A DNA stretch of 64,000 bases from positions 31,349-95,348 of the forward strand of contig JAEUNZ010000016.1 of assembly GCA_016790965.1 (NCBI GenBank), read 5' to 3'. This document shows, piece after piece, positions 8,649 to 17,560 of this stretch. Position 1 is the stretch's first letter; each line of letters starts with the position of its first letter. Position numbers and translations under genes: made by a program. The notes beneath the pieces are model-generated. The model ran no database searches and had not been told where the DNA came from. It saw only the letters and a program-made list of their open reading frames with translations. Source of the stretch: SSSZ01 sp016790965 (GTDB lineage Bacteria > Pseudomonadota > Gammaproteobacteria > Burkholderiales > Rhodocyclaceae).

Positions 8649-9770
8649 ATGGAAACGGTGGAAGCAGTCGTGATCGGTGCTGGCGTGGTGGGCCTGGCCT
8701 GCGCTCGCGCCCTGGCCGGCCCATTGGCCGGCGACGTCCTGGTGCTGGAGAGGCACGGGAGCTTCGGCATGGAAACCAGTTCCCGCAACAGCGAGGTGAT
8801 CCACGCCGGCCTGTACTACCCCGGCGACAGCCTCAAAGCCCGCCTGTGCGTCGAGGGCAGTCGCCGGCTGCGGCAGTATTGCGCCGACCGCGGCGTGGCG
8901 CATCGATTGTGCGGCAAGCTCATCGTCGCCACGGCGATCGAACAGGAGGAAGGGCTGGAATCCCTCCTCCGCAGAGGGCGGGCCAATGGCGTCGCCGGAT
9001 TGGTCCTGCTTTCCGGGCGCGAGGCGCAGGCACTGGAACCCGCGCTGGCCTGCACCGCGGCACTCCTTTCGCCGCACACCGGAATCGTGGATAGCCACGC
9101 CCTCATGGGGGCGTTCCTGGCCGATGCGCAGGCGGCGGGGGCCAGCTTCGTACCTGGATGTCCGGTACTCGGCGGGGCGGTGGAGGCGGAGGGAATCGTC
9201 CTGGAGGTGGGCGGGGCGGAGCCCGTCCGCGTCAGGGCCCGCCGGGTGGTCAATGCGGCGGGGCTGGCGGCGCCCGACCTGGCAGCCCTGCTGCGGGGCT
9301 TCCCCGCCGAGCGGATTCCCGTGGCCCGCTACGCCAAGGGGAACTACTTCGCCTGCCGCGGACGGGTGCCCTTCTCCCGGCTCATCTACCCCGTGCCCGA
9401 GCCAGGTGGGCTGGGGGTGCATCTCACCCTGGATCTCTCGGGACAGGGGCGTTTCGGGCCCGATGTGGAATGGGTCGAAAAGCCTGACAGCACGGTTGAT
9501 CCCCATCGTAGCGCCGCTTTTTACGGGGCTGTGCGGCGCTACTGGCCGGGGCTCCCCGACCATGCCCTGGCCCCCGCTTTTTGCGGCGTGCGCCCCAAGA
9601 TCGTCGGCCCTGGGGAGCCGGCGGCGGATTTTCAGGTACAGGGGCCGCGGGAGCACGGGATTGCCGGGTTGGTCAATCTCTTCGGCATCGAATCGCCGGG
9701 ACTCACCGCCAGCCTCGCCCTGGCCGAGCATGCCGTCGGCCTGCTCGGCCAGGCCTCGCGCGGGGGCTGA
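8649..9770 (+). CDS. FAD-dependent oxidoreductase, L-2-hydroxyglutarate oxidase (LhgO)-like
   Basis: A 373-residue DAO-family flavoenzyme. The Rossmann motif VVIGAGVVGLACARALAG is at the extreme N-terminus, followed by the family-typical SSRNSEVIHAGLYYP. The closest known function is oxidation of L-2-hydroxyglutarate to 2-oxoglutarate, with electrons passed to the quinone pool. GGAGG lies about 10 nt before the ATG. Whether L-2-hydroxyglutarate is the true substrate cannot be told from sequence alone. Confidence 0.8.
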   Translation: METVEAVVIGAGVVGLACARALAGPLAGDVLVLERHGSFGMETSSRNSEVIHAGLYYPGDSLKARLCVEGSRRLRQYCADRGVAHRLCGKLIVATAIEQEEGLESLLRRGRANGVAGLVLLSGREAQALEPALACTAALLSPHTGIVDSHALMGAFLADAQAAGASFVPGCPVLGGAVEAEGIVLEVGGAEPVRVRARRVVNAAGLAAPDLAALLRGFPAERIPVARYAKGNYFACRGRVPFSRLIYPVPEPGGLGVHLTLDLSGQGRFGPDVEWVEKPDSTVDPHRSAAFYGAVRRYWPGLPDHALAPAFCGVRPKIVGPGEPAADFQVQGPREHGIAGLVNLFGIESPGLTASLALAEHAVGLLGQASRGG

Positions 9771-9894
9771 TGGCGCCGTGGTCCGCGGGGGCTTTCTGCT
9801 GTAAAATCAGCCACCTTTTTTTACGCTCGGGCCGCTGACCCGGGCTCCGGCGGGCGAGGCTTCCCTCGCAGCCTCTCTACGGAATCCCGGAATC

Positions 9895-11778
9895 ATGTTC
9901 GACGCAGTCCGCAACAACAAGAGAATCGTCCAGATCTTCCTCGCCCTCATCACGCTGCCCTTCGCGCTGTGGGGCGTCGATGCCTATGTGCGCAACGTGA
10001 CCGACGACGGGGTGGTGGCCAGGATCGGCGACGTGAAGATCACGCCGCAGCATTTTCAGCAGGCCCTGCGGGAGCAGGAGGAACGCATCCGCAATCAGAC
10101 CGGCAGCTTCGATCCCAAGCTCTTCGACAACCCGGAGGCCCGCAAGGCGGTCATCGACGACATGATCGATCAGCAACTCATCCTCCTGGAAGCCTCCAAG
10201 AAGCGCATGATCGCCAGCGACGCGGCGGTCAGCCGCGCGATCGCCAATATCCCCGCGCTCCAGGTGGACGGCAAGTTTTCCCTGGAACGCTATGAGCAGG
10301 CCGTCAAGGCCCAGGGTTTGACCATGGGGGGCTTCGAAGCCCGCGTGCGGCAGGATCTCACCCTGCAGCAACTCGCCGGTTCCATCGGCCAGACCGGCAT
10401 CCTTTCCCGGACGGTCACGGAAAAGGTGCTCGCCCTGCAGGCTGAGAAGCGCGAAGTGCAGGAGTTCCGTTACGCGGTGGATGACTGGGTGAGCAAGGTC
10501 AAATTGGAAGACGATGCGGCACGCAAGTATTACGACGCCAATCCCAAGCAATTCGAAATCGCCGAGCAGGCCCAGGTCGAATTCGTGGTCCTGTCCCTGG
10601 ATACGGTGAGCGCCCAGGTCAGCGTCCCCGAAACGGAAGTGAAGGCGTGGTACGACGGCCACAAGAGCCGCTACGGCACGGGCGAGGAGCGGCGCGCGGC
10701 TCACATCCTCATCGGCCTGGAAAATTCCGACAAGGCCAAAGCCAAGGCAAGAGCCGAGGCAGTGCTGAAGGAAGTCCGTGCCCAACCCGCGGCCTTCGCC
10801 GATCTGGCCAAGAAGTACTCCGCGGACCCGGGCTCCGCGGCCAAGGGGGGCGATCTGGGCTTCTTTGCCCGGGGCGCCATGGTCAAGCCCTTCGAGGATG
10901 CGGCTTTCAACCTCAAGCAAGACGAAATTTCCGGCGTGGTCGAATCCGAGTTCGGCTACCACATCATCAAGCTCACCGGCATCCACGGCGCCAAGGAAAA
11001 ACCCTACGCCGATGTCAAGGGCGAAATCGAAGCGGAACTGAAGCGGACCACCGCCACGCGCAAATTCGCCGAAGCGGCCGAGGCCTTCACCAATATGGTC
11101 TATGAGCAGTCCGACAGCCTTGCCGCTGTGGCGGAAAAGTACAAGCTGGAAGTGCGCAAGACCGCCTGGTTAACCCGTCAGCCCAATCCTGCCAACGGAC
11201 ACTTTGCCAACGAAAAGCTCCTTGCCGCGGTGTTCTCCGAAGATGCAGTGAAAAACCGCCGCAACACCGAGGCCATTGAGGTCGCTCCCAATACCCTGGT
11301 GGCCGCGCGGGTGACCGAGCACAAACCCGCCGCCCTGCGCGCCTTCGACGAAGTAAAGGGTGCCGTCGAGACCGTCCTGCGCCGCCGCGAGGCCCTGGCC
11401 CTGGCCGTGAAGGAAGGCGAGGCGCGTCTCGCCGAACTGCGGCGCGGTGAAGACAAACTGGCCTGGGGAGCGGCCAAGACCATCTCCCGTCTGGATGCCC
11501 TGCGGGTGCCTCCCCAGGCGGTTCCTGCCATCCTCAAGGTGGATGCCGCCAAGCTCCCGGGATACGCCGGCGTCGAACTCCCCGACCTGGGCTACGCCCT
11601 GTTCAAGGTGGTCAAGGTCCTGCCGGGCGAAAAGCTGGATGAGGCCCGCCGCCAGTCCATGCTGCGCCAGTACACCACCCTGGTCCTGCAGGAGGAGGTC
11701 AAGGCCTACCTCGCCGGTCTGCGTTCCCGCTACAAGGTCGAAATCAATCAGGCCGCCCTGGAGGCCAAGGAGAAGTAA
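9895..11778 (+). CDS. ppiD: Peptidyl-prolyl cis-trans isomerase / periplasmic chaperone PpiD
   Basis: A 627-residue inner-membrane-anchored periplasmic chaperone that helps outer-membrane protein folding. A single N-terminal anchor (QIFLALITLPFALWGVDAY) is followed by a SurA-like N domain and a central parvulin domain (about residues 265-360, with AAHILIGLE, GGDLGFFARGAMVKPFEDA and SEFGYHIIKLT). Length matches PpiD. The 120-bp upstream region holds TAAAAT near 9801 as a possible -10 but no clear -35. Confidence 0.92.
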   Translation: MFDAVRNNKRIVQIFLALITLPFALWGVDAYVRNVTDDGVVARIGDVKITPQHFQQALREQEERIRNQTGSFDPKLFDNPEARKAVIDDMIDQQLILLEASKKRMIASDAAVSRAIANIPALQVDGKFSLERYEQAVKAQGLTMGGFEARVRQDLTLQQLAGSIGQTGILSRTVTEKVLALQAEKREVQEFRYAVDDWVSKVKLEDDAARKYYDANPKQFEIAEQAQVEFVVLSLDTVSAQVSVPETEVKAWYDGHKSRYGTGEERRAAHILIGLENSDKAKAKARAEAVLKEVRAQPAAFADLAKKYSADPGSAAKGGDLGFFARGAMVKPFEDAAFNLKQDEISGVVESEFGYHIIKLTGIHGAKEKPYADVKGEIEAELKRTTATRKFAEAAEAFTNMVYEQSDSLAAVAEKYKLEVRKTAWLTRQPNPANGHFANEKLLAAVFSEDAVKNRRNTEAIEVAPNTLVAARVTEHKPAALRAFDEVKGAVETVLRRREALALAVKEGEARLAELRRGEDKLAWGAAKTISRLDALRVPPQAVPAILKVDAAKLPGYAGVELPDLGYALFKVVKVLPGEKLDEARRQSMLRQYTTLVLQEEVKAYLAGLRSRYKVEINQAALEAKEK

Positions 11779-11820
11779 GCCCTCCGCGGGGCGGTGCCAC
11801 CTCGCCCCATGGCATACGAA

Positions 11821-11848
11821 AACGCCGGCCCGCGGGCCGGCGTTTTTT
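11821..11848 (+). terminator. Rho-independent terminator between ppiD and fabI
   Basis: A perfect GC-rich stem (AACGCCGGCC / GGCCGGCGTT) is followed by a T-run. It lies 40 nt after ppiD. Since fabI ends at 11896 on the other strand and A residues precede the stem, it may serve both genes. Confidence 0.85.
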
Positions 11849-11895
11849 CTCGCATCTTTTCCCGTGGCGCAGGATTCCAGGCCGCGGGCGGCCGG

Positions 11896-12693
11896 TCAGC
11901 CCGGCAGCGGCTCCGGATTGCCCAGGGCGGTGGAGTGCATGCCACCGTCGACGTAGAGGATTTCCGCCGTGATGCCGCTTGCCAGGTCGGAGAGCAGAAA
12001 GGCCGCGGCGTTGCCCACTTCCTCGATGGTCACGTTGCGGCGCAGGGGGGCGTGGTGGGCGTTGTAGGAGAGCAGCTTGCCGAAGTTGCCGATGCCTGAG
12101 GCGGCCAGGGTCTTGATCGGGCCGGCGGAAATGGCGTTGGCGCGGATGCCTTCGGGCCCGAGGCAGAACGCGAGGTAGCGGGTGGCGGCTTCCAGGCTGG
12201 CCTTGGCGAGGCCCATAGTGTTGTAGTTGGGCATGGTGCGCTCGGCGCCCAGGTAGGACAAGGCGAGCAGCGAGGCGCGGCGGCCCTTCATCATGGGCCG
12301 GGCGGCCTTGGCCAGGGCGGGGTAGCTGTAGGAGGAAATTTCGTGGGCGATGCGGAAGGCGTCCCGCGTGATGCCTTCCAGAAAGTCGCCCTCGATGGCC
12401 TCTGCAGGGGCGAAGGCGATGGAGTGGACCAGGCCGTCGAGGCCGTCCCAGCGGGTGGCGAGGTCGGCGAAAAGCTTGTCGATCTGCTCGTCGCTGGCGA
12501 CATCGCAGGGGAAGACCAGGTCGCTGCCGCATTCGTTGGCGAACTTGCGTACCCGCTCCTCGAAGCGTTCATTCTGGAAAGTGAACGCGAGTTCCGCACC
12601 TTCCCGGTGACAAGCCTTGGCGATGCCATAGGCGATGGAATGCTTGGAGATGAGGCCGGTGATGAGAATCTTTTTGTCGGCGAGAAAGCCCAT
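11896..12693 (-). CDS. fabI: Enoyl-[acyl-carrier-protein] reductase (NADH) FabI
   Basis: A 265-residue SDR enzyme catalysing the last reduction in each round of fatty-acid elongation. The glycine motif is ITGLISKHSIAYGIA, and the catalytic set sits where FabI needs it: Tyr147, Tyr157 and Lys164 in the LSYLGAERTMPNYNTMGLAK region. Length and register match E. coli FabI (Tyr146/Tyr156/Lys163). It converges on ppiD across a shared terminator and has a promoter-like sequence upstream. Confidence 0.96.
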   Translation of the reverse strand: MGFLADKKILITGLISKHSIAYGIAKACHREGAELAFTFQNERFEERVRKFANECGSDLVFPCDVASDEQIDKLFADLATRWDGLDGLVHSIAFAPAEAIEGDFLEGITRDAFRIAHEISSYSYPALAKAARPMMKGRRASLLALSYLGAERTMPNYNTMGLAKASLEAATRYLAFCLGPEGIRANAISAGPIKTLAASGIGNFGKLLSYNAHHAPLRRNVTIEEVGNAAAFLLSDLASGITAEILYVDGGMHSTALGNPEPLPG

Positions 12694-12725
12694 GTGATGT
12701 TCTCCCTAGGGGGTTAGCCGGCCGG

Positions 12726-12731
12726 ATTATA
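12726..12731 (-). promoter_or_regulatory. Consensus -10 box upstream of fabI
   Basis: The minus strand reads TATAAT, 33 nt before the fabI start codon. The sequence 17 nt further upstream (ACAGAC) is a poor -35 match, so the promoter is plausible but incomplete. Confidence 0.5.
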
Positions 12732-12810
12732 TCGGAATTTGTCGGCCCGTCTGTTGCACTGCCGCAGAGACGGGCGACCAGGGCCGGGCGGGCACGGCGC
12801 CCGGCCTGGA

Positions 12811-14451
12811 TCAAAAATTGGGGTAGGCCGGCCCTTCGCCGCCCTGGGGTGCGACCCATTCGATATTTTGGGCGGGATCCTTGATGTCGCAGGTCTTGCA
12901 ATGCAGGCAGTTCTGGGCGTTGATGTGCAGGCGCGGGCCTTCGGGGGTCTCCACGATCTCGTAGACCCCAGCCGGGCAGTAGCGCTGCTCAGGCGCGTCG
13001 TAGCGGGCGAGGTTGAGGCTTACTGGCAGCGCGGGATCCTTGAGTTGCAAGTGGCAGGGCTGGTCGTCCTCGTGGCGGGTGCCGGAGAGGAAGACCGAGG
13101 ACAGGCGGTCGAAGCTGACGACGCCGTCCGGCCTGGGGTAGGTAATCGGCACGCAGGCCGCAGCAGGCCGGGTGCGCGCGTGGTCGGCCTGGTGATGATG
13201 CAAGGTCCAGGGGGCGCGGCCGGCGAAGATTTTCTGGTCGATGCCGAAGAGCAGGGAACCCCATTTGAGTCCGCGGGCCAGGAGGGGCTTGAAATTGCGC
13301 GCCCGGTAAAGTTCCTCGTGCAGCCAGCTCTGGCGGAAGGCTTCCGGGTAGGCCTCCAGTTCGTCGTGGCGGCGCCCGGCGGCCAGGGCATCGGCAAGGG
13401 CGTCGGCGGCCAGCATGCCGGACTTGAGCGCCGCGTGGCAGCCCTTGATGCGGGCGGCGTTGAGAAAGCCGGCGTCGTCGCCTACCAGCAGGCCCCCAGG
13501 GAAGACGAGGCGGGGCAGGGACTGGAGCCCCCCCGCCGCCAAGGCTCGGGCGCCGTAGGCAACGCGTCTTCCGCCGGCCAGGTATTCCCGGATTTGAGGG
13601 TGGGTCTTGAAGCGTTGGAATTCTTCGTAGGGCGAGAGATAAGGATTGGCGTAGCCCAGACCGACGACGAAGCCCACCGCCACCTGGCGGTCGGCCTGGT
13701 GGTAGAGGAAGCCCCCGCCGTAGGTATCCGGCTGCAGGGGCCAGCCGGCGGTATGCAGGACCAGGCCCGGGACGTGGCGCTCGGCCGGGACATCCCACAG
13801 TTCCTTGAGACCCAGGCCATAGACTTGCGGATCGACCCCCTGGCGCAGGCCGAAACGGGCCTCCAGGCCCTTGCCCAGGTGCCCACGACAGCCTTCGGCG
13901 AAGACCGTGTAGCGGCCAAGAAGCGCCATGCCGGGCTGGTGGGCGGGCCCCGGGGTGCCATCCCGGCGCAGCCCCATGTCGCCGGTGGCAACACCGACGA
14001 CCCGGCCCGCTTCGTCGAACAGCACTTCGGCGGCGGCGAAGCCCGGGTAGATGTCGACCCCCTGGGCCTCGGCCTCTCCCGCCAGCCAGCGGCACAGATT
14101 GCCGAGGGAGATGACGTGGTTGCCCGCGTTATGGAAGCACTCCGGCAGCAGCCAGCCGGGAACGCGCCGGGCGGAGGATTCCCCGAGAAAGTAGAAGCGG
14201 TCCTCCACCACCGGGGTGGCCACCGGGGCGCCGCGCTCGGCCCAATCCGGCACGAGTTCGTCGAGGGCACGGGGGTCGAAGACGGCTCCGGAGAGGATAT
14301 GGGCGCCGATCTCGGCCCCCTTTTCGATCAGGCAGACGGAAATGTCGCCGCCCATCGCCTTGGCCCGCTGCCTGAGGCGCAGGGCCGTGGCCAGCCCGGA
14401 GGGGCCGCCGCCCACCACGACGACGTCGAATTCCATGGTTTCCCGCGCCAT
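12811..14451 (-). CDS. Electron transfer flavoprotein-ubiquinone oxidoreductase (ETF-QO)
   Basis: A 546-residue membrane-associated flavo-iron-sulfur protein that passes electrons from ETF (fed by acyl-CoA dehydrogenases) to ubiquinone. The N-terminal FAD motif is VVVVGGGPSGLATA. The C-terminus has the [4Fe-4S] ligand set CPAGVYE plus CLHCKTCD. The start at 14451 (MARETMEFDVVVV) is chosen by similarity to the family N-terminus and by GAGGAAAG upstream. No etfAB genes are nearby. It is divergent from a thioesterase, a pairing that fits fatty-acid or acyl-CoA catabolism. Confidence 0.93.
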   Translation of the reverse strand: MARETMEFDVVVVGGGPSGLATALRLRQRAKAMGGDISVCLIEKGAEIGAHILSGAVFDPRALDELVPDWAERGAPVATPVVEDRFYFLGESSARRVPGWLLPECFHNAGNHVISLGNLCRWLAGEAEAQGVDIYPGFAAAEVLFDEAGRVVGVATGDMGLRRDGTPGPAHQPGMALLGRYTVFAEGCRGHLGKGLEARFGLRQGVDPQVYGLGLKELWDVPAERHVPGLVLHTAGWPLQPDTYGGGFLYHQADRQVAVGFVVGLGYANPYLSPYEEFQRFKTHPQIREYLAGGRRVAYGARALAAGGLQSLPRLVFPGGLLVGDDAGFLNAARIKGCHAALKSGMLAADALADALAAGRRHDELEAYPEAFRQSWLHEELYRARNFKPLLARGLKWGSLLFGIDQKIFAGRAPWTLHHHQADHARTRPAAACVPITYPRPDGVVSFDRLSSVFLSGTRHEDDQPCHLQLKDPALPVSLNLARYDAPEQRYCPAGVYEIVETPEGPRLHINAQNCLHCKTCDIKDPAQNIEWVAPQGGEGPAYPNF

Positions 14452-14510
14452 CCCGTGCTTTCCTCGATTGTCGACCGCCGGGCGATACCGTACAGTAGGG
14501 CCATCGCGGG

Positions 14511-14533
14511 GACAAGCCCGCCGCGGGCTTGTC
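14511..14533 (+). promoter_or_regulatory. Perfect hairpin directly in front of the thioesterase start codon
   Basis: A 10-bp perfect stem (GACAAGCCCG / CGGGCTTGTC) with a 3-nt loop ends only 3 nt before the ATG at 14537, where a ribosome binding site should be. No Shine-Dalgarno sequence is otherwise visible. It could block or control translation, or the true start may lie elsewhere. Confidence 0.5.
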
Positions 14534-14536
14534 GCC

Positions 14537-14947
14537 ATGCACAGCGCAAAGAAACTCATCCATCGCACGACCATTCCCATCCGCTGGGGCGACATGGACG
14601 CCTACGGCCACGTCAATAACACCCTCTATTTCCGCTACATGGAAATCGCCCGCATCGAATGGCTGGAAGCGGCGGGCTACGGCCTCGACCCGGACGGCGA
14701 GGGGCCGGTGATCGTCAATGCGAGCTGCACCTTCCTCATTCCCCTGACCTATCCGGGATCGGTCGAAGTGCTGACCTATGCCGCGCCACCGGGGCGCTCC
14801 AGCGTGCAGACCCGGGTCGAGATGCGTCCCAGCGGCAGCGAGGCCCTCTACGCCGAAGGGGCCGCCAAAGTGGTGTGGATGGATCATCGCACCGGCCGCA
14901 GCGCCCCTTTGCCGGCGCCCCTGCGGGCACTCCTGGAAGCGGAGTAA
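14537..14947 (+). CDS. Hotdog-fold acyl-CoA thioesterase (4-hydroxybenzoyl-CoA thioesterase / FadM type)
   Basis: A 136-residue single hotdog domain. It shows the family signature RWGDMDAYGHVNNTLYFRY with the catalytic Asp near residue 20, then a strand pattern ending in AKVVWMDHRTG. Enzymes of this type hydrolyse acyl-CoA thioesters in the cytoplasm; the acyl specificity is not readable. It is divergent from EtfQO and 32 bp before the exported unknown. The start is uncertain because a hairpin occupies the expected ribosome site. Confidence 0.85.
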   Translation: MHSAKKLIHRTTIPIRWGDMDAYGHVNNTLYFRYMEIARIEWLEAAGYGLDPDGEGPVIVNASCTFLIPLTYPGSVEVLTYAAPPGRSSVQTRVEMRPSGSEALYAEGAAKVVWMDHRTGRSAPLPAPLRALLEAE

Positions 14948-14979
14948 ACTTCGCCCCCTGCATCCCCTGGGAGATTGAT

Positions 14980-15516
14980 ATGAAAGCATTCGGGGCCACC
15001 CTGGTCGTCCTTCTGTTGAGCGCCGGCCCCGCCGCGGCGGGGAGCCTGGACGGCGACCGCTACGTCGCCGAGCGCTACGGCCGCCTGGAGATATCCGCCC
15101 CTGCCGGGCGCTGGGAATTCTTCGACCGGGAGGGCGGCATCGCCTCCGACGAGGGCGGTCCGGTGGTCGACCTGCAACTGCGCCAGCCGGTGGCCGGCCT
15201 GCGGCCCACGCTGCGCATCACCGGCGTGCGCAAAGGGGATGCGACGGTGAGCGCCGACAGCATCCTGCGCACCAGCCGCGAGGCCTTCGTCGAGGCCGGG
15301 GGCGAGTTGGGGCCCATCCTCGTCAACTCCACCGGGGGGCGGACGCAGCAGTCCTACGAAGGACGCATCGCCCCGGGAGGCCAGGCCGCCCGCAGCCGGG
15401 TCGTGCTCCTGGAAGGACCGCAGGCGTTCTTCCTGCTCCAGATGGTCGTGCCGGCCGCCGCCTTTGACGAAGCCGCCCGGGAATTCGAGCACTTGCTGCC
15501 CACCATCGCCTATTGA
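14980..15516 (+). CDS. Exported protein of unknown function
   Basis: 178 residues. It has an N-terminal signal peptide (KAFGATLVVLLLSAGPAAAG) with an Ala-rich cleavage site, so the mature form is periplasmic or secreted. The rest is a mixed alpha/beta domain without motifs I recognise and without cysteines. GGGAG lies upstream of the ATG. It follows the thioesterase closely and may be co-transcribed. Its TGA stop is the left boundary of a 236-bp inverted-repeat element. Confidence 0.65.
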   Translation: MKAFGATLVVLLLSAGPAAAGSLDGDRYVAERYGRLEISAPAGRWEFFDREGGIASDEGGPVVDLQLRQPVAGLRPTLRITGVRKGDATVSADSILRTSREAFVEAGGELGPILVNSTGGRTQQSYEGRIAPGGQAARSRVVLLEGPQAFFLLQMVVPAAAFDEAAREFEHLLPTIAY

Positions 15517-15755
15517 ACCTGGAAACCTCAATTGACCGCTTGTCGAAGCCCGAAATGCCTTGTTCCCCGGACCTCTGCGCCACTCGGGGCTCCTCACCCA
15601 CCGGGTGGCACCGCTACGAACCCGCTGGCGCATCCGGGCGAGTGCCTGGCTTTGTCGCTCCTCCTTGCAGGCATGAGCCTGCCGCGTCGTCGCTTCGCGC
15701 CAGACACCCGCCCGAACGCACCAACGGGCCCGTCCAACTGAGGTTTCCAGGTTGA
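15514..15755 (+). mobile_element. MITE-like element with 18-bp terminal inverted repeats, flanked by TGA
   Basis: The core 15517-15752 begins ACCTGGAAACCTCAATTG and ends with its complement CAACTGAGGTTTCCAGGT (17 of 18 match). TGA lies directly on both sides (15514-15516 and 15753-15755), like a 3-bp target duplication. The left TGA is the stop codon of the preceding gene. The 236-bp core has no convincing coding frame, so it would need a transposase from elsewhere. Its sequence is unrelated to the five-copy family, but the insertion logic is the same. Confidence 0.75.
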
Positions 15756-15838
15756 AGCCTACTGAAAGCCCGTGAATATCGTGTCGAAACCCGCCCCCCG
15801 CGCCCCTTGGCGCCCGAAATCTTCGCCGACGCCGGACC

Positions 15839-17185
15839 ATGGGTAAGCGCAAGGTCTGGGAACGCCTTCTGTCCGCCGAGCGGCCCGGGGCCGGCGCGGC
15901 GCCCAGCGCCCGGGAGCGCACCGCCTACCAGCAGGACCACGATCGCATCGTCTTCACCTCCGCTTTCCGGCGCCTGAAGGACAAGACTCAGGTCTTTCCG
16001 CTCTCCCGTTCCGACTACGTGCGCACCCGCCTCACCCACAGTCTGGAAGCCAGTTGCGTCGGGCGTTCCCTGGGGGCTTTGGTGGGCCGGGAAATCATTG
16101 CCCGCCATGGCCTGGAACATGTCGAGGCGGCGGATTTCGGCGCCATCGTCGCCGCCGCTTGTCTGGCCCACGACATCGGCAATCCCCCCTTCGGCCACGC
16201 CGGCGAGGACGCCATCCGGGAGTGGTTCCGTGGTTCCGGGCTGCTCGAACGCCACCCCTTTACCCCCGCCCAGCGCGCCGATTTCGAATACTACGAGGGC
16301 AACGCCCAGGGTTTCCGCATCGTCACCCGGCTCCAGTCCCCCGCCAACCCGGGCCTGCAATTGACCGCCGCCGTGCTCGCTGCCTTCACCAAGTACCCGC
16401 GCCCTTCCTGGGTGGGGGAGGAACTGGACGGCAAGAGCGGCAAAAAATTCGGCTACTTCCAGCAGGACGCCGAATCCTTCCGCCAGGTGGCCGCCGCCAC
16501 CGGGCTGGTGCCCCGCATTCCCGGCCTTGCCTGGCGTCGCCATCCCCTGGCCAGCCTGGTGGAAGTGGCCGACGATACCTGCTACCTGATCGTCGACCTC
16601 GAAGACGCCGCCCGGCTGGGCTTCGTGCCCTACCGCGACGCCGAACTCCTTCTCGGCGATCTGGCCGGCGACAGCGTCTCCGGCGGCCGTCTGGACCGCC
16701 TGCACGACCCCAAGGAACGCCTCGAATACCTGCGGGCCAAGGCCATCGGCCGGCTGCTGGAAAGCGCCGCGGCGGTTTTCCTGGAGCACGAGGGGGCCAT
16801 CCTGGACGGGCGCTTCGACGACGAACTCCTCTCCCGCTCGCCCCTGGCCGTGCCGCTCCAGGCGGTGCTCAGACTGGCCAAGGAAACCATCTACGTCGCC
16901 CGCCCGGCCCTGGAAATCGAAACCGCCGGCTTCCAGGTCCTGGGGGGGCTGCTGGAGCTCTTCACCCGGGCCGTGGAGGCCGGCGCGGGCGCGGTGCGCA
17001 TGACCACCCGGGAGCGCATGCTCCTGCAACTGCTGCCGCGGCAGTTCCTGGGCCACGCCGGCGAGCCGGACCCGGATCCCTACATCCGCCTCCTCCAGGT
17101 CGCCGATTTCGTCGCCGGAATGACCGATTCCTATGCGGTGGATCTCTATCGCAAGTTGAAGGGGATCGACCTGCCGAGCGATTGA
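15839..17185 (+). CDS. dgt: Deoxyguanosinetriphosphate triphosphohydrolase (dGTPase)
   Basis: A 448-residue HD-superfamily enzyme that hydrolyses dGTP (and often other dNTPs) to the nucleoside and triphosphate, controlling dNTP pools. The metal-binding set is visible: His in RLTHSLEA, the HD pair in LAHDIGNPPFGHAGE, and a later Asp in VADDTCYLIVDLEDA. The N-terminus has the typical SAFRRLKDKTQVF. Length fits the shorter dGTPase class (about 440 residues). It stands alone after the MITE-like element. Confidence 0.9.
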   Translation: MGKRKVWERLLSAERPGAGAAPSARERTAYQQDHDRIVFTSAFRRLKDKTQVFPLSRSDYVRTRLTHSLEASCVGRSLGALVGREIIARHGLEHVEAADFGAIVAAACLAHDIGNPPFGHAGEDAIREWFRGSGLLERHPFTPAQRADFEYYEGNAQGFRIVTRLQSPANPGLQLTAAVLAAFTKYPRPSWVGEELDGKSGKKFGYFQQDAESFRQVAAATGLVPRIPGLAWRRHPLASLVEVADDTCYLIVDLEDAARLGFVPYRDAELLLGDLAGDSVSGGRLDRLHDPKERLEYLRAKAIGRLLESAAAVFLEHEGAILDGRFDDELLSRSPLAVPLQAVLRLAKETIYVARPALEIETAGFQVLGGLLELFTRAVEAGAGAVRMTTRERMLLQLLPRQFLGHAGEPDPDPYIRLLQVADFVAGMTDSYAVDLYRKLKGIDLPSD

Positions 17186-17266
17186 TCCGGACCGGGGGGT
17201 GCGCTGGATGATTGGCGTCGGTTGTACTAACATTGCTGCACTTGAGCCAAGAAATGAGGCGCCCCC

Positions 17267-17560
17267 ATGACCACCATTGCCCCTTCACCTGCCGCCCGCT
17301 CCGCCCGTTTGGGGCTGCGCGCCACACCGGAACAGGAAGCCGTACTGCGCCGGGCTGCCGAAGTGGCGCACAAATCCCTGACGGATTTCATCCTCGACAG
17401 CGCTTGCCTGGCCGCCGAGCAGACCCTGCTGGATCAGCGCCTGTTCATGGTTTCCGGCAATCAATATCAAGCCCTGATGGCGTTGCTGGAGCGCCCCGAG
17501 AAGACCAACGCGGGCTTGGGCGAGCTGTTCTCCCGCAAAGCTCCCTGGGATGCCGGGTGA
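17267..17560 (+). CDS. TacA-type antitoxin (DUF1778)
   Basis: 97 residues. The N-terminal half has the ribbon-helix-helix pattern of DUF1778 antitoxins (RLGLRATPEQEAVLRRAAEV, then SLTDFILDSA), and the C-terminal tail is the toxin-binding part (NAGLGELFSRKAPWDAG). It would bind both its own promoter and the acetyltransferase toxin. Its TGA overlaps the GTG start of the toxin (GTGA), the usual coupled arrangement. Confidence 0.88.
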   Translation: MTTIAPSPAARSARLGLRATPEQEAVLRRAAEVAHKSLTDFILDSACLAAEQTLLDQRLFMVSGNQYQALMALLERPEKTNAGLGELFSRKAPWDAG

